Shown here: one piece after another, positions 35,148-44,891 of the stretch
Numbering within the stretch: position 1 is the stretch's first letter
How the letters are laid out: each line of letters opens with the position of its first letter
NCBI GenBank assembly: GCA_021733645.1
Contig: JAHREJ010000028.1
Location: 1 to 57,925, forward strand
DNA: 57,925 bases
Reading direction: 5' to 3'
From: Bacillus subtilis subsp. subtilis
GTDB taxonomy: Bacteria > Pseudomonadota > Gammaproteobacteria > Xanthomonadales > Xanthomonadaceae
Program-made: the position numbers and the translations under genes
The notes under the pieces: model-generated
What the model was told of the DNA's origin: nothing
Databases searched by the model: none
Seen by the model: only the letters and a program-made list of their open reading frames with translations

Positions 35148-38030
35148 TCAGAAGCGGTAGCGCACCCCGAGATAATAGCGCCGCCCGTAGGTGGTGTACT
35201 CGCGGAAGCTGCCCAGTATCGGCATATCCGACACCCGCGGCTCGTCGGTGAGGTTGCTGGCCGACAACGACAGCGACAGGTGCTTGTTCACTTTATAGGT
35301 GGCGCGGAAGTCGAGCGAGCCATTGTCGCGCACGTAGCGGTTCTGCGAGGGGTCGCCGACGAACTGCTGGTAATAGTCCGAGCGATATTTGTAGATCGCC
35401 TGCAGGTCCAGCTTGCCCAGGCCCCAATACACCTGGGCCGAGGCCACGTGCTTGGACAGCCCGAAGATGTTGGCCGGCTCCACGATGCCCGGGGTGAACA
35501 CCCCGGTGATGGGGTCGGTGGACTCGCCCAGGCGCAGGTCTTCGGTCTTGAAGTTGGAATGGGCGTAGTTGTAGCTGGCCTTCACGCCCAGCCCGGAGAA
35601 GATGCCCGGCAGGTAGCTGAAGGTGTGCGAGCCGGTCAGCTCGGCACCGATCAGATCGCTCTTCTGGTTGCTGGTGGCCAACTGTTCCACCGGCACGGTG
35701 ACGCTCTGGCCGTCGATGTCGAAGGTTTCACCCAGCACCACCGGCACCGAACCGCCATTGAACTGCTTGTAGTAGATCGCCGTGGCCAGCATGGAATCGG
35801 CATTGGCATACCACTCCAGCGAGACATCGGCGTTCCAGGACATGAGCGGCTTGGCGCGCGGGTTGCCGGTAGCGGTGATGTTGCCCAGCGCCTCGGCCAC
35901 GCTGCGGAAATCGGTATCGGCCTCGTCCAGGGTGAAGCTGCGGCCGAAGCCTTCGGCGGCCAGGTCCGGGCGCGACATCGCGCGGTAGGCACCCACGCGC
36001 AGCAGCAGGTCCGGGCGCAATTCGAAGGCGGCGTTGAAGCTGGGCAGCCATTCGGCGTTGCTGGACTTGAGCACCTGGCGGGTGAAATCGCCAGTGGGGC
36101 GCAAGGTGACGCTGCCGTCGGGATTGTTGATGACATCCAGCCCGCTGCGCAGGCCCACCGAGCTGACGTCGGTGCGCACCCAGCGCACGCCGATGTTGCC
36201 GGTGACCGGCAGCCCGAACCATTCGCTGCTGTAGTCGCCCATCAGGTAGACGGCGTTGGTTTTCTCGGTGACATCGTTGTTGGCCGGGTCGCGCAGGTCC
36301 GCGCTCAGGCCGGTGTCGTCCACGCCGGTGAAGGCGTTGAACAGGCAGCGGCTGTCGAAGCTGGCCCACTGGTCGATGGTGTTGCCGCTGGCGTTGGCCA
36401 GGAAGTCCTTCTGCGGAAATGCCTGGCGGCAGGCCTGGTTGGCCGCGCGGATGGCCGCGACATTGGTGGTGGTGATGTCGCGGGTGTCGGTGAAGTCTTT
36501 GTAGGTGGCTTCGGAATGGCGCAGACCGCCCTTGAGCGCGGTGAAGAAGCCGCTTTCCGGGGTGAAGGCCGCATCGAAGCGCTGCGCACGGATGGTGTGC
36601 TCGCGGCTCTGCTGGCGGCGGCGCACCAGCGCCGAGTCGGTGTAGTTGTCCGGGTTTTTCACATCGAACGCCGGGTCCAGGTAAATGCTGGGCACATCGC
36701 CGCTGTAGTCGTAGGTGTAATCGACATAGCGGGTGTTCTTGATGCCGCCCACCGGCTTGCCGTTGACGTCGGTGCGGCCGGCGCGCAGGCGGGTGGAGCG
36801 TTCGATCTGGTCGCGCTGGGTGTTGGAGTAGGACAGATCGGTGGACAGCGTCCAGGCCGGGGTGGGCCGGAAGATCACGTTGAAGCCGCCGCCGGTGTAT
36901 TCCTCCTTGCGCTCCAGGAAGTTGCCGGTGGAATCCACGGTGGTGCTGCCGGTGTGGTGCAGCAGTGCGCCGTCATCGCTGACCACGCGGTTGTTGAGGT
37001 TGCGCATCATCGAGGACAGCGACAGGTCCGAGCGGTCTTCGGTGTAGTCACGCTTGGAGTGCTGGTAGTCCAGGTTCACTTCCACCGCGTCGCTGGGGCG
37101 CCACTGCAAGGCGGCGAACTGCGAATCGCGCTTGTCGTGTTCGATGAACTGGCGGTAGATGCGGCTGCTGGGCACCAGGTAGTACGGCACGCCGTTGGCG
37201 ACCTGGTTGCCGTTGACCTGGGTGCAGTTGCGGGTAGCGCCCACGGTTTCTCGGCCGTCGCAGGCCACCCAGGTGGAGCTGCTGGAGAACATCTCTTCGG
37301 GGTTGCTGCCTTCCAACGCCTGCACGCCCACCGAGATGCCGAGTTTGCCGGCCCCGCCCATGTCGAACTGGTCGATGTAGCTGGCGGTACCGCGCCAGCC
37401 CACGCCATCTTTGTCCTTGAGGCGGTTGTCGTAGTCCTGCCAGGTGCCACGCCCGTCCAGCTGGAAGGTGCGCTTGCCGTATTCGAGCGGCTTCACCGTT
37501 TCCAAGTTGACGGTACCGGCCACGCCACCTTCGACGAAGTCGGCGCGCTGGGTTTTGTAGATGGCCACCGAGTTGATCAGCTCGGACGGGAACTGGTTGA
37601 AGTTCACCGAGCGGTCGCCGCTGCCGTTGGTGGCCTCGCGACCATTGAACGTGGACGAGCCCAGGAACGGGCCCAGGCCACGGATCGAGATCTCCGAAGC
37701 ACCGCCCTTTTCGCGGTGGGTGGACGCACCGGTGATGGTTTCGATGGCCTCGCCGATGGACAGGGCCGGCAGGTCGCCGATGTCGTCGGCGGCCAGGACG
37801 TCGGCGATGACGGTTTCTTCGCGCTTCTTGTCGATGGACGTCTGGATGGTGCCGCGCACACCGGTGACCTGGACCTGGTCCAGGGTGGTGGCCTGCGCGG
37901 GTGGGGCTTCAGCGTCCTGCGCGCTGGCCAGCGGCATGGCCGCGGTGACGGACAGGGCATACAACAGCGCGCCATGCAGCGCGGTGCGGCGGAGGCCTCG
38001 TGGCGAGGCCGTACGGCGGTCATGCAACAT
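35148..38030 (-). CDS. TonB-dependent receptor for alginate oligosaccharides (predicted)
   Basis: Outer-membrane active transporter of about 961 residues. After the signal peptide (ending LASAQDA, about residue 38) come a TonB-box-like segment TLDQVQVTGVRG, the plug domain (ADDIGDLPALSIGEAIETIT), a 22-stranded barrel and the terminal YYLGVRYRF. The plug resembles that of TIGR01782-type receptors, which in xanthomonads and sphingomonads import plant and algal carbohydrates. Divergence from the PL6 alginate lyase gene suggests alginate oligomers as substrate. The ATG at 38030 has a strong GGGAGGGAGA site upstream. Confidence 0.9.
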   Translation of the reverse strand: MLHDRRTASPRGLRRTALHGALLYALSVTAAMPLASAQDAEAPPAQATTLDQVQVTGVRGTIQTSIDKKREETVIADVLAADDIGDLPALSIGEAIETITGASTHREKGGASEISIRGLGPFLGSSTFNGREATNGSGDRSVNFNQFPSELINSVAIYKTQRADFVEGGVAGTVNLETVKPLEYGKRTFQLDGRGTWQDYDNRLKDKDGVGWRGTASYIDQFDMGGAGKLGISVGVQALEGSNPEEMFSSSSTWVACDGRETVGATRNCTQVNGNQVANGVPYYLVPSSRIYRQFIEHDKRDSQFAALQWRPSDAVEVNLDYQHSKRDYTEDRSDLSLSSMMRNLNNRVVSDDGALLHHTGSTTVDSTGNFLERKEEYTGGGFNVIFRPTPAWTLSTDLSYSNTQRDQIERSTRLRAGRTDVNGKPVGGIKNTRYVDYTYDYSGDVPSIYLDPAFDVKNPDNYTDSALVRRRQQSREHTIRAQRFDAAFTPESGFFTALKGGLRHSEATYKDFTDTRDITTTNVAAIRAANQACRQAFPQKDFLANASGNTIDQWASFDSRCLFNAFTGVDDTGLSADLRDPANNDVTEKTNAVYLMGDYSSEWFGLPVTGNIGVRWVRTDVSSVGLRSGLDVINNPDGSVTLRPTGDFTRQVLKSSNAEWLPSFNAAFELRPDLLLRVGAYRAMSRPDLAAEGFGRSFTLDEADTDFRSVAEALGNITATGNPRAKPLMSWNADVSLEWYANADSMLATAIYYKQFNGGSVPVVLGETFDIDGQSVTVPVEQLATSNQKSDLIGAELTGSHTFSYLPGIFSGLGVKASYNYAHSNFKTEDLRLGESTDPITGVFTPGIVEPANIFGLSKHVASAQVYWGLGKLDLQAIYKYRSDYYQQFVGDPSQNRYVRDNGSLDFRATYKVNKHLSLSLSASNLTDEPRVSDMPILGSFREYTTYGRRYYLGVRYRF

Positions 38031-38098
38031 CGTGATCTCCCTCCCAGGATGGATCGTCCGATTACACGGATTCGATCCGGACAATTCACGGTTGCTGG

Positions 38099-38131
38099 AC
38101 CAATGTCAATGAATTGGTACTAAAGTCTACC
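38099..38131. promoter_or_regulatory. Candidate FadR/GntR operator between receptor and lyase genes
   Basis: The inverted repeat ACCAAT (38099-38104) / ATTGGT (38113-38118) overlaps a second one, GGTA (38116-38119) / TACC (38128-38131). ATTGGT half-sites resemble those of hexuronate-responsive FadR-type regulators such as UxuR/ExuR. The site lies 69 bases before the receptor start and 181 bases before the lyase start. Confidence 0.4.
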
Positions 38132-38147
38132 CCTGTGATCCACCTAG

Positions 38148-38223
38148 ACCACTTTGGGCTGATTTAATGTGCGGATGCAGCAGGAAACTGCGCAACAGGC
38201 CAACCACATGCACCTAAAGTGGT
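38148..38223. promoter_or_regulatory. Widely spaced inverted repeat in the alginate divergent promoter region
   Basis: ACCACTTT (38148-38155) and AAAGTGGT (38216-38223) are exact inverted copies with a 60-base A/T-richer spacer. They could be paired half-sites for DNA looping or two independent weak sites. An extended -10-like motif TGTTACGAT follows upstream of the PL6 gene. Confidence 0.35.
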
Positions 38224-38311
38224 ATGTGATTGTGGTTGACGCGCAACGCGTTCGACCTGTTACGATCCGGACTCGCGTTGAATGCCACGGTTGATCTGGG
38301 AGGGTAAGCCT

Positions 38312-40537
38312 GTGACTTTGCACCATTCGCATGCGCCACGGGCGCTGCGCCCACTGGCGGCAGCCTTGGCCATCGGCCTGGGACTGACGGCCCTGCCCGC
38401 GCTCGCGGCCGATCACCTGGTCCGCGATGCGGCCGGCTACGCCGCCGTGGCAGCCACGCTGCAACCGGGCGACACGGTGATTCTAGCCAACGGGGTTTGG
38501 CGTGATGTTGATCTGCTGCTGCAGGGCACCGGCAAAATTGGTCAACCAATTAAGTTGACGGCGCAGACCGCCGGCCAGGTGATTCTGAGCGGGCAGTCGC
38601 AACTGCGTTTGGCCGGCGCCTATCTGGAGGTATCCAACCTGGTGTTCCGCGATGGCTGGGCGCCAGGAGGCGAGGTGGTGTCCTTCCGCGCCTCGTCCAA
38701 GGCCTGGGCCACCCACAGCCGGGTGACCGGGGTGGTGATCGATGGCTACAACAAGCCGGACCGCCAGCAGTCGGACAACTGGGTGGGCCTGTACGGCCAG
38801 CACAACCGCTTCGACCATAACCAGCTGGTGGGCAAGACCAATGCCGGCACCACCCTGGTGGTGGTGCGCAACGCCACCAGCGGGTTGGACAACCAGCACC
38901 GCATCGACCACAACTGGTTCGGCCCGCGCCCCAACCTGGGCAGCAACGGCGGGGAAACCCTCCGCGTGGGCACCAGCCACGATTCGCAGTCCGATTCCAA
39001 CACAGTGGTGGAGAACAACTGGTTCGAACACTGCGATGGCGAGGTGGAGATCGTGTCCAACAAGTCCGGCGGCAACCTTTACCGCGGGAATGTCTTCCAT
39101 GAATCGCGCGGGTCGCTGGTGCTGCGCCACGGCCACGGCAACGTGGTGGAGCGCAATGTGTTCATCGGCAACGGCAAGCCGCATACGGGTGGGGTGCGGG
39201 TGATCAACCGGCACCAGATCGTGCGCGACAATTATTTCGACGGCCTGGCCGGCGATGGCTTCGCCGCGGCGCTGGCGGTGATGGCCGGCACCCGCGATGC
39301 GCCGCTGAACCGCTACGAGCAGGTGGACGATGCGGTGATCGAGCGCAACAGCTTCCTCAACGTGCGCCAGGTCTTCCTGGGCGCCGGGCTGGATGCCGAG
39401 CGCAGCGCGATGCCGGTCAACAGCCGCATTGCCGGCAACCTGTTCATCGACGACGGAAAGAGCGAACTGCTGCGCACTCAGGGCGACCTGGGCGGCATCA
39501 CCTTCAGTGCCAATGTGCAGAGCCCGGCGCTGTCGGCCGGGTTCCCGGCCGGGGTGACAGCGGCGAAGGTGACGCTGCAGCGTGCCGCCAACGGCCTGCA
39601 GTACCCGGTGGATCCCCTGAGCGCCGGCGCACCGCGCGACCTGGCACCGATCGCACGCGATCAGGTCGGGGTGAGCTGGTATCCCAAAACGTTGGACGCG
39701 GTGGCGTTGGACAGCGGCCAGGTGCGCACCGTGGCCCCGGGCGAAGACACCCTCACCCGTGCCATCGCCGCCAGCGCGCCGGGCGACCGGCTGCAGCTGC
39801 AGCGCGGCCAATACCGCGTGGACCAGGTGCTGGGCGTGGCCCACCCGCTGAGCGTGATGGGGCCGGCGCGCGGCCAGGCCCGCCTGCAGTTCACCCGCCC
39901 CAGCCTGTTCGAGATCCGTGCCGGCGGTGCATTGAAACTGTCGCGGCTGGAGATCGACGGCGCGCTGGCCCCCGATGCCGCCGGCAATGCGGTGGTACGC
40001 ATCGCCCCGGGCAGCCAGGCGTTCAACTACACCCTGCTGATCGAAGACAGCCGCATCCACGGGCTGACCGCCAACAAAGCCTTCGACGTGGTCAACGCCG
40101 GCAAGGGCAGCCTGGCCGCGCGCATCGCGCTGACCAACACCACGGTAGAGGACATCAGCGGCAGCGTGATTGCCGCGGCCGCCGAGACCGACGACCTGGG
40201 CACCTACAACGCCGAGGTGGTGGACATCGACGATTCGCGCTTTGCCCGCATTGGTGGGCCACTGCTCACGCTGTATCGCGGCGGCACCGATGAAAGCACC
40301 TTCGGTCCTACCCTGCGCGTGCGGCGCAACGTGCTCGACGCCGTGGGGGTGGCCGATGACACCAGCCTGCGCCTGCACGGGGTGCAGACCGCCACGCTGA
40401 CCGACAACCAGTTCCTGCGCAGCGGCCGCGTGCGCTTCAGCCACCGCGTGGGCGAACCCCGCCTGGTGGTGCGCGACAACCTGCTCACCGGCACTGCGGC
40501 GATGCAGTCCGATACTCCAGCCGAGACCCTGCCATGA
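38312..40537 (+). CDS. PL6 family alginate lyase, two-domain
   Basis: Secreted or periplasmic polysaccharide lyase that cleaves alginate by beta-elimination. The 741-residue protein has a signal peptide (about residues 1-33, ending ALAA). Its N-terminal parallel beta-helix has NGGETLRVG, HRIDHNWFGPR and the catalytic-type lysine and arginine at residues 251 (SNKSGGN) and 272 (LVLRHG). Their 21-residue spacing equals that of the Lys/Arg pair described for PL6 AlyGC. A second beta-helix domain follows (about 440-735), as in two-domain PL6 enzymes. GTG 38312 is preferred because GGGAGG lies 8 bases upstream; the ATG at 38282 has no such site. It overlaps the PL17 gene by 4 bases. Confidence 0.9.
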   Translation: MTLHHSHAPRALRPLAAALAIGLGLTALPALAADHLVRDAAGYAAVAATLQPGDTVILANGVWRDVDLLLQGTGKIGQPIKLTAQTAGQVILSGQSQLRLAGAYLEVSNLVFRDGWAPGGEVVSFRASSKAWATHSRVTGVVIDGYNKPDRQQSDNWVGLYGQHNRFDHNQLVGKTNAGTTLVVVRNATSGLDNQHRIDHNWFGPRPNLGSNGGETLRVGTSHDSQSDSNTVVENNWFEHCDGEVEIVSNKSGGNLYRGNVFHESRGSLVLRHGHGNVVERNVFIGNGKPHTGGVRVINRHQIVRDNYFDGLAGDGFAAALAVMAGTRDAPLNRYEQVDDAVIERNSFLNVRQVFLGAGLDAERSAMPVNSRIAGNLFIDDGKSELLRTQGDLGGITFSANVQSPALSAGFPAGVTAAKVTLQRAANGLQYPVDPLSAGAPRDLAPIARDQVGVSWYPKTLDAVALDSGQVRTVAPGEDTLTRAIAASAPGDRLQLQRGQYRVDQVLGVAHPLSVMGPARGQARLQFTRPSLFEIRAGGALKLSRLEIDGALAPDAAGNAVVRIAPGSQAFNYTLLIEDSRIHGLTANKAFDVVNAGKGSLAARIALTNTTVEDISGSVIAAAAETDDLGTYNAEVVDIDDSRFARIGGPLLTLYRGGTDESTFGPTLRVRRNVLDAVGVADDTSLRLHGVQTATLTDNQFLRSGRVRFSHRVGEPRLVVRDNLLTGTAAMQSDTPAETLP

Positions 40538-42768
40538 CGCGTTCCACGCCCTTGATGCTGCTGCTGGCGGCCTCCTTCAGCGCCGCTGCCCTGTCCGCTG
40601 CGGCCGCCATGCCTGCCAGCGCGCAGCAGCCTGCCGCCAGCGCCAGCGCGCCGGTGCTGGTCACCGCCGCGCAATGGCAGCAGATGCGCAGCGATGGCGC
40701 CAGGTACCCGGTGTTTGGCAAGGAACAACAGCGCGCCGAGCGCCTGGTGCGTGCGGCCATGAAGGCCGGCATCGACGTGCCGGTGCCCAAGGACAAGGGC
40801 GGCGGCTATACCCACGAACAGCACAAGCGCAATTACCAGGCCATCCAGGCGGCCGGCGCGCTGTACCGGCTGACCGGCGACAAGGTGTATGCCAATTACG
40901 CGCGCGATGTGCTGCTGGCCTACGCCAAGCTCTATCCCGGGCTGGGCGCGCACCCGCAGGGCCGCGGGCAGATTCCCGGCCGGCTGTTCTGGCAGACGCT
41001 CAACGATTCGGTGTGGCTGGTGAGCGCGGTGCAGGGCTACGACGCGATCCGCGACAGCCTGGACGCCAATGATCGCAAGACCATCGACGACAACGTGTTC
41101 CGGCCGATGGCCGATTTCCTCAGCGGCACCCCGGAAAACTTCGACAAGATCCACAACCACGCCACCTGGGCGGTGGCCGCGGTGGGCATGACCGGCTACG
41201 TGCTGCGCGATGCCACCTACGTGGACAAGGCGCTGAAGGGCAGCAAGCGCGATGGCAGCGCCGGCTTCCTCAAGCAGGTGGACCAGTTGTTCTCGCCCGA
41301 TGGCTATTACGAGGAAGGCCCGTACTACCAGCGCTATGCGCTGGCACCGTTCATCCTGTTCGCCAACGCGATCGAGCGCAACGCGCCGCAGCAGGGCATC
41401 TTCAAGCGCCGTGACGGCGTGCTGCTCAAGGCGGTGGATGCGCTGGTGCAGAGCAGCTACGACGGCTACTTCTTCCCGATCAACGACGCGATCCTGGACA
41501 AGGGCCTGGACACCGAGGAACTGGTGGCCGGCATCGACATCGCCTACGCGCAGACCGGCGATGCCCGGCTGCTGTCGGTGGCCAAGGCGCAGAAGCGCGT
41601 GCTGCTGTCACCCGAGGGCCTGCAGGTGGCGCAGGCACTGGCGCAGGACAAGGCCAAGCCGTTTGCGTTTGTCCCCACCCTGCTGCGCGATGGCCCGGAC
41701 GGCACCGAGGGTGCGCTGGCGATCCTGCGCATGGGCGGCCCCGAGGGCCAGGCCCTGGTGATGAAAAATACCAAGCAGGGCATGGGCCACGGGCACTTCG
41801 ACAAGCTCAACTGGCTGTTCTACGACAACGGCCAGCGCGTGGTGACCGATTACGGCGCAGCCCGCTTCCTCAACATCGAGGCCAAGGCCGGCGGTATCTA
41901 CCTGCCGGAAAACAACAGCTGGGCGCGCCAGACCATCGCGCACAACACGCTGGTGGTGAACGAGCAGAGCCACTTCGGCGGCGACTGGAAGAAGGGCCAG
42001 CCCCTGGCACCGACGCCGCTGTTGTTTGCGACCCGCGACGACACCCAGATTGCCTCGGCACGCATGGACGGCGCCTACGACGGGGTGAGCTTCACCCGCA
42101 CCCAGCTGCTGCTGGCCCATCCCTCGCTGAGTGAGCCGGTGGTGCTGGACCTGCTGCGGGTGACCGGCAACAAGGCCGCGCGCTACGACCTGCCGCTGCA
42201 TTTCAACGGCCACATCATGGCGGTGGGCTTCAAGAGCCAGTCGGCGGTGGCCAACCGCCCGGTGCTGGGCAAGGCCAACGGCTACCAGCACGTATGGGTG
42301 GATGCCTCCAGCGAACCCAGCAGCGAGGCGCGCAGCCTGACCTGGCTGCTGGACGGACGCTTCTACACGTACCGCTTTGCCAGCACCGCACCGTCGCGGG
42401 CGTTGATCGGTGAGAGCGGCGCCAATGACCCCTCCTTCAACCTGCGCCGCGAGCCGATGCTGCTTCAGCGCGTGGATGGCCAGGCGGCGACTACGTTCTA
42501 CGGCGTGCTCGAACCGCACGGCCAGTACGACGGCACCGCCGAGACCGTGCGTGGCGCCAACAGCCGCATTGATGCCATTGCGCATTACCGCGGCAAAGAC
42601 GCTGACGTGCTGGTGCTGGATCTGGCCGGCGGCAAGCGCGTGGCGGTGGGCATTGCCGACGAGCCGGGCCAGGCAAGCGGCCATGAAGTGAGCGGCGGCG
42701 GGCAAACCTGGCGCTGGGACGGCGGCTGGAAGCGCTTTGACGGCAGCACCGGCAAGGACGGCAAATGA
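40534..42768 (+). CDS. PL17 family oligoalginate lyase
   Basis: Exolytic lyase that degrades alginate oligomers to unsaturated monomers, which rearrange to DEH. The 744-residue protein has a signal peptide (about residues 1-30), an alpha/alpha toroid domain (about 45-390) and a heparinase II/III-type beta-sheet domain (about 395-735). The catalytic candidates are Asn208-His209 in KIHNHATWAV and Tyr265 in YYEEGPYYQRYAL, at the same separation as the His/Tyr pair of PL17 Alg17c. The metal-site segment GHGHFDKLNWLFYDNGQ is also present. S. maltophilia is known to have a PL17 enzyme. It overlaps the neighbours on both sides by 4 bases (ATGA). Confidence 0.93.
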   Translation: MTRSTPLMLLLAASFSAAALSAAAAMPASAQQPAASASAPVLVTAAQWQQMRSDGARYPVFGKEQQRAERLVRAAMKAGIDVPVPKDKGGGYTHEQHKRNYQAIQAAGALYRLTGDKVYANYARDVLLAYAKLYPGLGAHPQGRGQIPGRLFWQTLNDSVWLVSAVQGYDAIRDSLDANDRKTIDDNVFRPMADFLSGTPENFDKIHNHATWAVAAVGMTGYVLRDATYVDKALKGSKRDGSAGFLKQVDQLFSPDGYYEEGPYYQRYALAPFILFANAIERNAPQQGIFKRRDGVLLKAVDALVQSSYDGYFFPINDAILDKGLDTEELVAGIDIAYAQTGDARLLSVAKAQKRVLLSPEGLQVAQALAQDKAKPFAFVPTLLRDGPDGTEGALAILRMGGPEGQALVMKNTKQGMGHGHFDKLNWLFYDNGQRVVTDYGAARFLNIEAKAGGIYLPENNSWARQTIAHNTLVVNEQSHFGGDWKKGQPLAPTPLLFATRDDTQIASARMDGAYDGVSFTRTQLLLAHPSLSEPVVLDLLRVTGNKAARYDLPLHFNGHIMAVGFKSQSAVANRPVLGKANGYQHVWVDASSEPSSEARSLTWLLDGRFYTYRFASTAPSRALIGESGANDPSFNLRREPMLLQRVDGQAATTFYGVLEPHGQYDGTAETVRGANSRIDAIAHYRGKDADVLVLDLAGGKRVAVGIADEPGQASGHEVSGGGQTWRWDGGWKRFDGSTGKDGK

Positions 42769-44057
42769 AAGTAACCACGCAGGCCCGCACCTACGTCCGC
42801 TGGCTGATCGTGGCGTTGATTGCCGTGGCCACGGTCATCAACTACATCGACCGCAACGCACTGGCGGTGATGTGGCCGCAGATCTCCAAGGATGTGGGCG
42901 CCACCAAGGAAGACTACGCGCTGCTGGTGACGGTCTTCATGCTGTTCTACGCCGCCGGGCAGTTCGTGTTCGGGCGGCTGTTCGACATCATCGGCACGCG
43001 ACTGGGCTTTGCGCTGTCCATTGCGGTGTGGTCGATCTCGATCGCGCTGCATTCGGTCACCCACTCGATCCTGTCCTTCAGCCTGGTGCGCGCATTGCTG
43101 GGCATCAGCGAGGCCGGCGCGTGGCCGGGCGCGGTGAAGGCCAATGCCGAATGGTTCCCGGCACGCGAACGGGCGCTGGCGCAGGGCGTGTTCAACGCGG
43201 GGGCGTCGATTGGCGCGATCATCTCCGCGCCGCTGATTGCGGTGTTGTTCCTGTGGCTGGGCTGGCGCGGCACGTTCATCCTGATTGGTGCGATCGGCTT
43301 TGTGTGGCTGCTGCCGTGGCTGATCATCTACCGGGCCGGGCCGGACAAGCACCCGTGGGTGAGCGCGGCCGAGCGCGCGTTGATCCTGGATGCCCCCACC
43401 GAACAACCCACCACGCCCAAGGCCGAGTACGTGCCCAACGTGCGCCAGTTGCTGGGCCACCGGCAGACCTGGGGCATCCTGATTTCGCGGTTCTTCCTGG
43501 ACCCGATCTGGTGGCTGTTCGTGTCGTGGCTGCCGATCTACCTGGCCGATACCTTCGGTTTTGACATCAAGCAGATCGGCATCTTCGCCTGGGTGCCTTA
43601 CGTGGGCGCGATGATCGGCAGCCTGGGCGGCGGCTGGTTGTCGGGCCGGTTGATCGGTGCCGGCTGGAGCGTGGACAAGGCACGCAAGGTGGTCATCACC
43701 CTGGGCGGGGCGATCATGGCGCCGGCACTGCTGGGCGCAGTGCTGGCCACCGACCCGGTGTGGGCGGTGGTGACCATTGCCTTCGTGCTGTTCGGCTTCC
43801 AGATCGCGATCGGCAATATCCAGACCCTGCCCGGCGACATCTTCAGCGGCAAGTCGGTCGGGTCGGTCGCCGGGCTGGGCGGCATGGCCGCGGTGGCCGG
43901 CACGCTGATCACCACCTGGCTGGTGCCGGCGATGACCCACGACTCCTACGCCCCGATTTTCATGCTGGTGGCCGCACTGGTGCCGGCCTCGCTGCTGGCG
44001 CTGTGGCTGGTGACCGGCCGCGTCGAAAAACTGGACGGCCCGGCCCCGCCGCGCTGA
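42765..44057 (+). CDS. MFS transporter, hexuronate (ExuT-like) family
   Basis: The 430-residue inner-membrane protein has 12 predicted helices. Its N-terminal motif NYIDRNALAVMWPQI (about residues 25-40) and the GRLFDIIGTRLGF loop are characteristic of anion:cation symporters of the ExuT/GarP group. In this operon the substrate is probably DEH or another unsaturated uronate released by the PL17 enzyme. Its start overlaps the PL17 stop (ATGA), and the DEH reductase gene follows after 43 bases. Confidence 0.9.
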   Translation: MKVTTQARTYVRWLIVALIAVATVINYIDRNALAVMWPQISKDVGATKEDYALLVTVFMLFYAAGQFVFGRLFDIIGTRLGFALSIAVWSISIALHSVTHSILSFSLVRALLGISEAGAWPGAVKANAEWFPARERALAQGVFNAGASIGAIISAPLIAVLFLWLGWRGTFILIGAIGFVWLLPWLIIYRAGPDKHPWVSAAERALILDAPTEQPTTPKAEYVPNVRQLLGHRQTWGILISRFFLDPIWWLFVSWLPIYLADTFGFDIKQIGIFAWVPYVGAMIGSLGGGWLSGRLIGAGWSVDKARKVVITLGGAIMAPALLGAVLATDPVWAVVTIAFVLFGFQIAIGNIQTLPGDIFSGKSVGSVAGLGGMAAVAGTLITTWLVPAMTHDSYAPIFMLVAALVPASLLALWLVTGRVEKLDGPAPPR

Positions 44058-44100
44058 CCCCCTTCTTTCCTTTCCCCCAACGTACGACTGGAGTTTTTCC

Positions 44101-44856
44101 ATGACCCAATTCAACAACAAGGTGGCCATCGTCACCGGTGGCGGCCGTGACATCGGCCGCGAGATCTCGCTCAAGCTGGCCGCCGCCGGCGCCAAAGTGT
44201 GCATCAACTACGCCAACGACGAAGCCAGCGCGCAGGACACCCTGCAGCAGATCCAGGCCGCCGGTGGCACCGCCATCGTGCACCGCGCCGACGTGACCGA
44301 TGCCAAGGCCGTGGCGGGCATGGTGGCCGCCACCCAGGCCGCGTTCGGCGAGCGCATCGACGTGCTGGTGAACGTGGCCGGTGGCATGGTGCAGCGCCGC
44401 CCGCTGGCCGAGATCGACGAGGCGTTCTTCCACAAGGTGATGGATCTCAACATGAGCTCGGTCTACCTCACCACCCACGCGGTGGTGCCGCACATGCCCG
44501 AGGGCGCGGCGATCGTGAACTTCGCCTCGCAGGCCGGCCGCGATGGCGGTGGCCCGGGCGCGGCGATCTATGCCACCGCCAAGGCCGCCGTGATGACCTT
44601 CACCCGGGCTATGGCCAAGGAGCTGGGCCCGCGCGGCATCCGCGTCAACGCGCTGTGCTGCGGCATGATCGCTACCCGCTTCCACGATGAATTCACCAAG
44701 CCGGAAGTGCGCACCGCCGTGGCCGGCAACACCCCGCTGCGCCGTCAGGGGCGCCCGCAGGAAGCGGCGGATACGGCGGTGTACCTGGCCTCGGATGCGG
44801 CCGGTTTCATCACCGGTGCCAACGTGGACGTCAACGGCGGCACCTACTTCTCTTGA
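44101..44856 (+). CDS. SDR family oxidoreductase, predicted DEH reductase
   Basis: The 251-residue protein is a classical SDR with GGGRDIG (about residues 13-19), NVAGG near residue 92, the catalytic serine region NFASQAGR and YATAKAAV with the Tyr/Lys pair near residues 157-161. Position between a hexuronate transporter and a KDG kinase gene indicates NAD(P)H-dependent reduction of 4-deoxy-L-erythro-5-hexoseulose uronate (DEH) to 2-keto-3-deoxy-D-gluconate (KDG), as shown for related SDRs in alginate degraders. The specific activity is inferred from context, the SDR assignment from sequence. Confidence 0.88.
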   Translation: MTQFNNKVAIVTGGGRDIGREISLKLAAAGAKVCINYANDEASAQDTLQQIQAAGGTAIVHRADVTDAKAVAGMVAATQAAFGERIDVLVNVAGGMVQRRPLAEIDEAFFHKVMDLNMSSVYLTTHAVVPHMPEGAAIVNFASQAGRDGGGPGAAIYATAKAAVMTFTRAMAKELGPRGIRVNALCCGMIATRFHDEFTKPEVRTAVAGNTPLRRQGRPQEAADTAVYLASDAAGFITGANVDVNGGTYFS

Positions 44857-44891
44857 TTCGCACGCTTCGCTGACTGCCTGGGAGGGCCGCC

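Noticed and set aside
35094..38123. A 1009-codon open frame on the plus strand over the TonB receptor gene
   Set aside because: It is the antisense of a clearly recognisable receptor gene with signal peptide, plug and barrel. The open frame results from the GC-rich codon pattern.
38483..40444. 653-codon minus-strand frame opposite the PL6 lyase gene
   Set aside because: It is the complement of a gene with intact catalytic motifs; its composition is that of a shadow frame.
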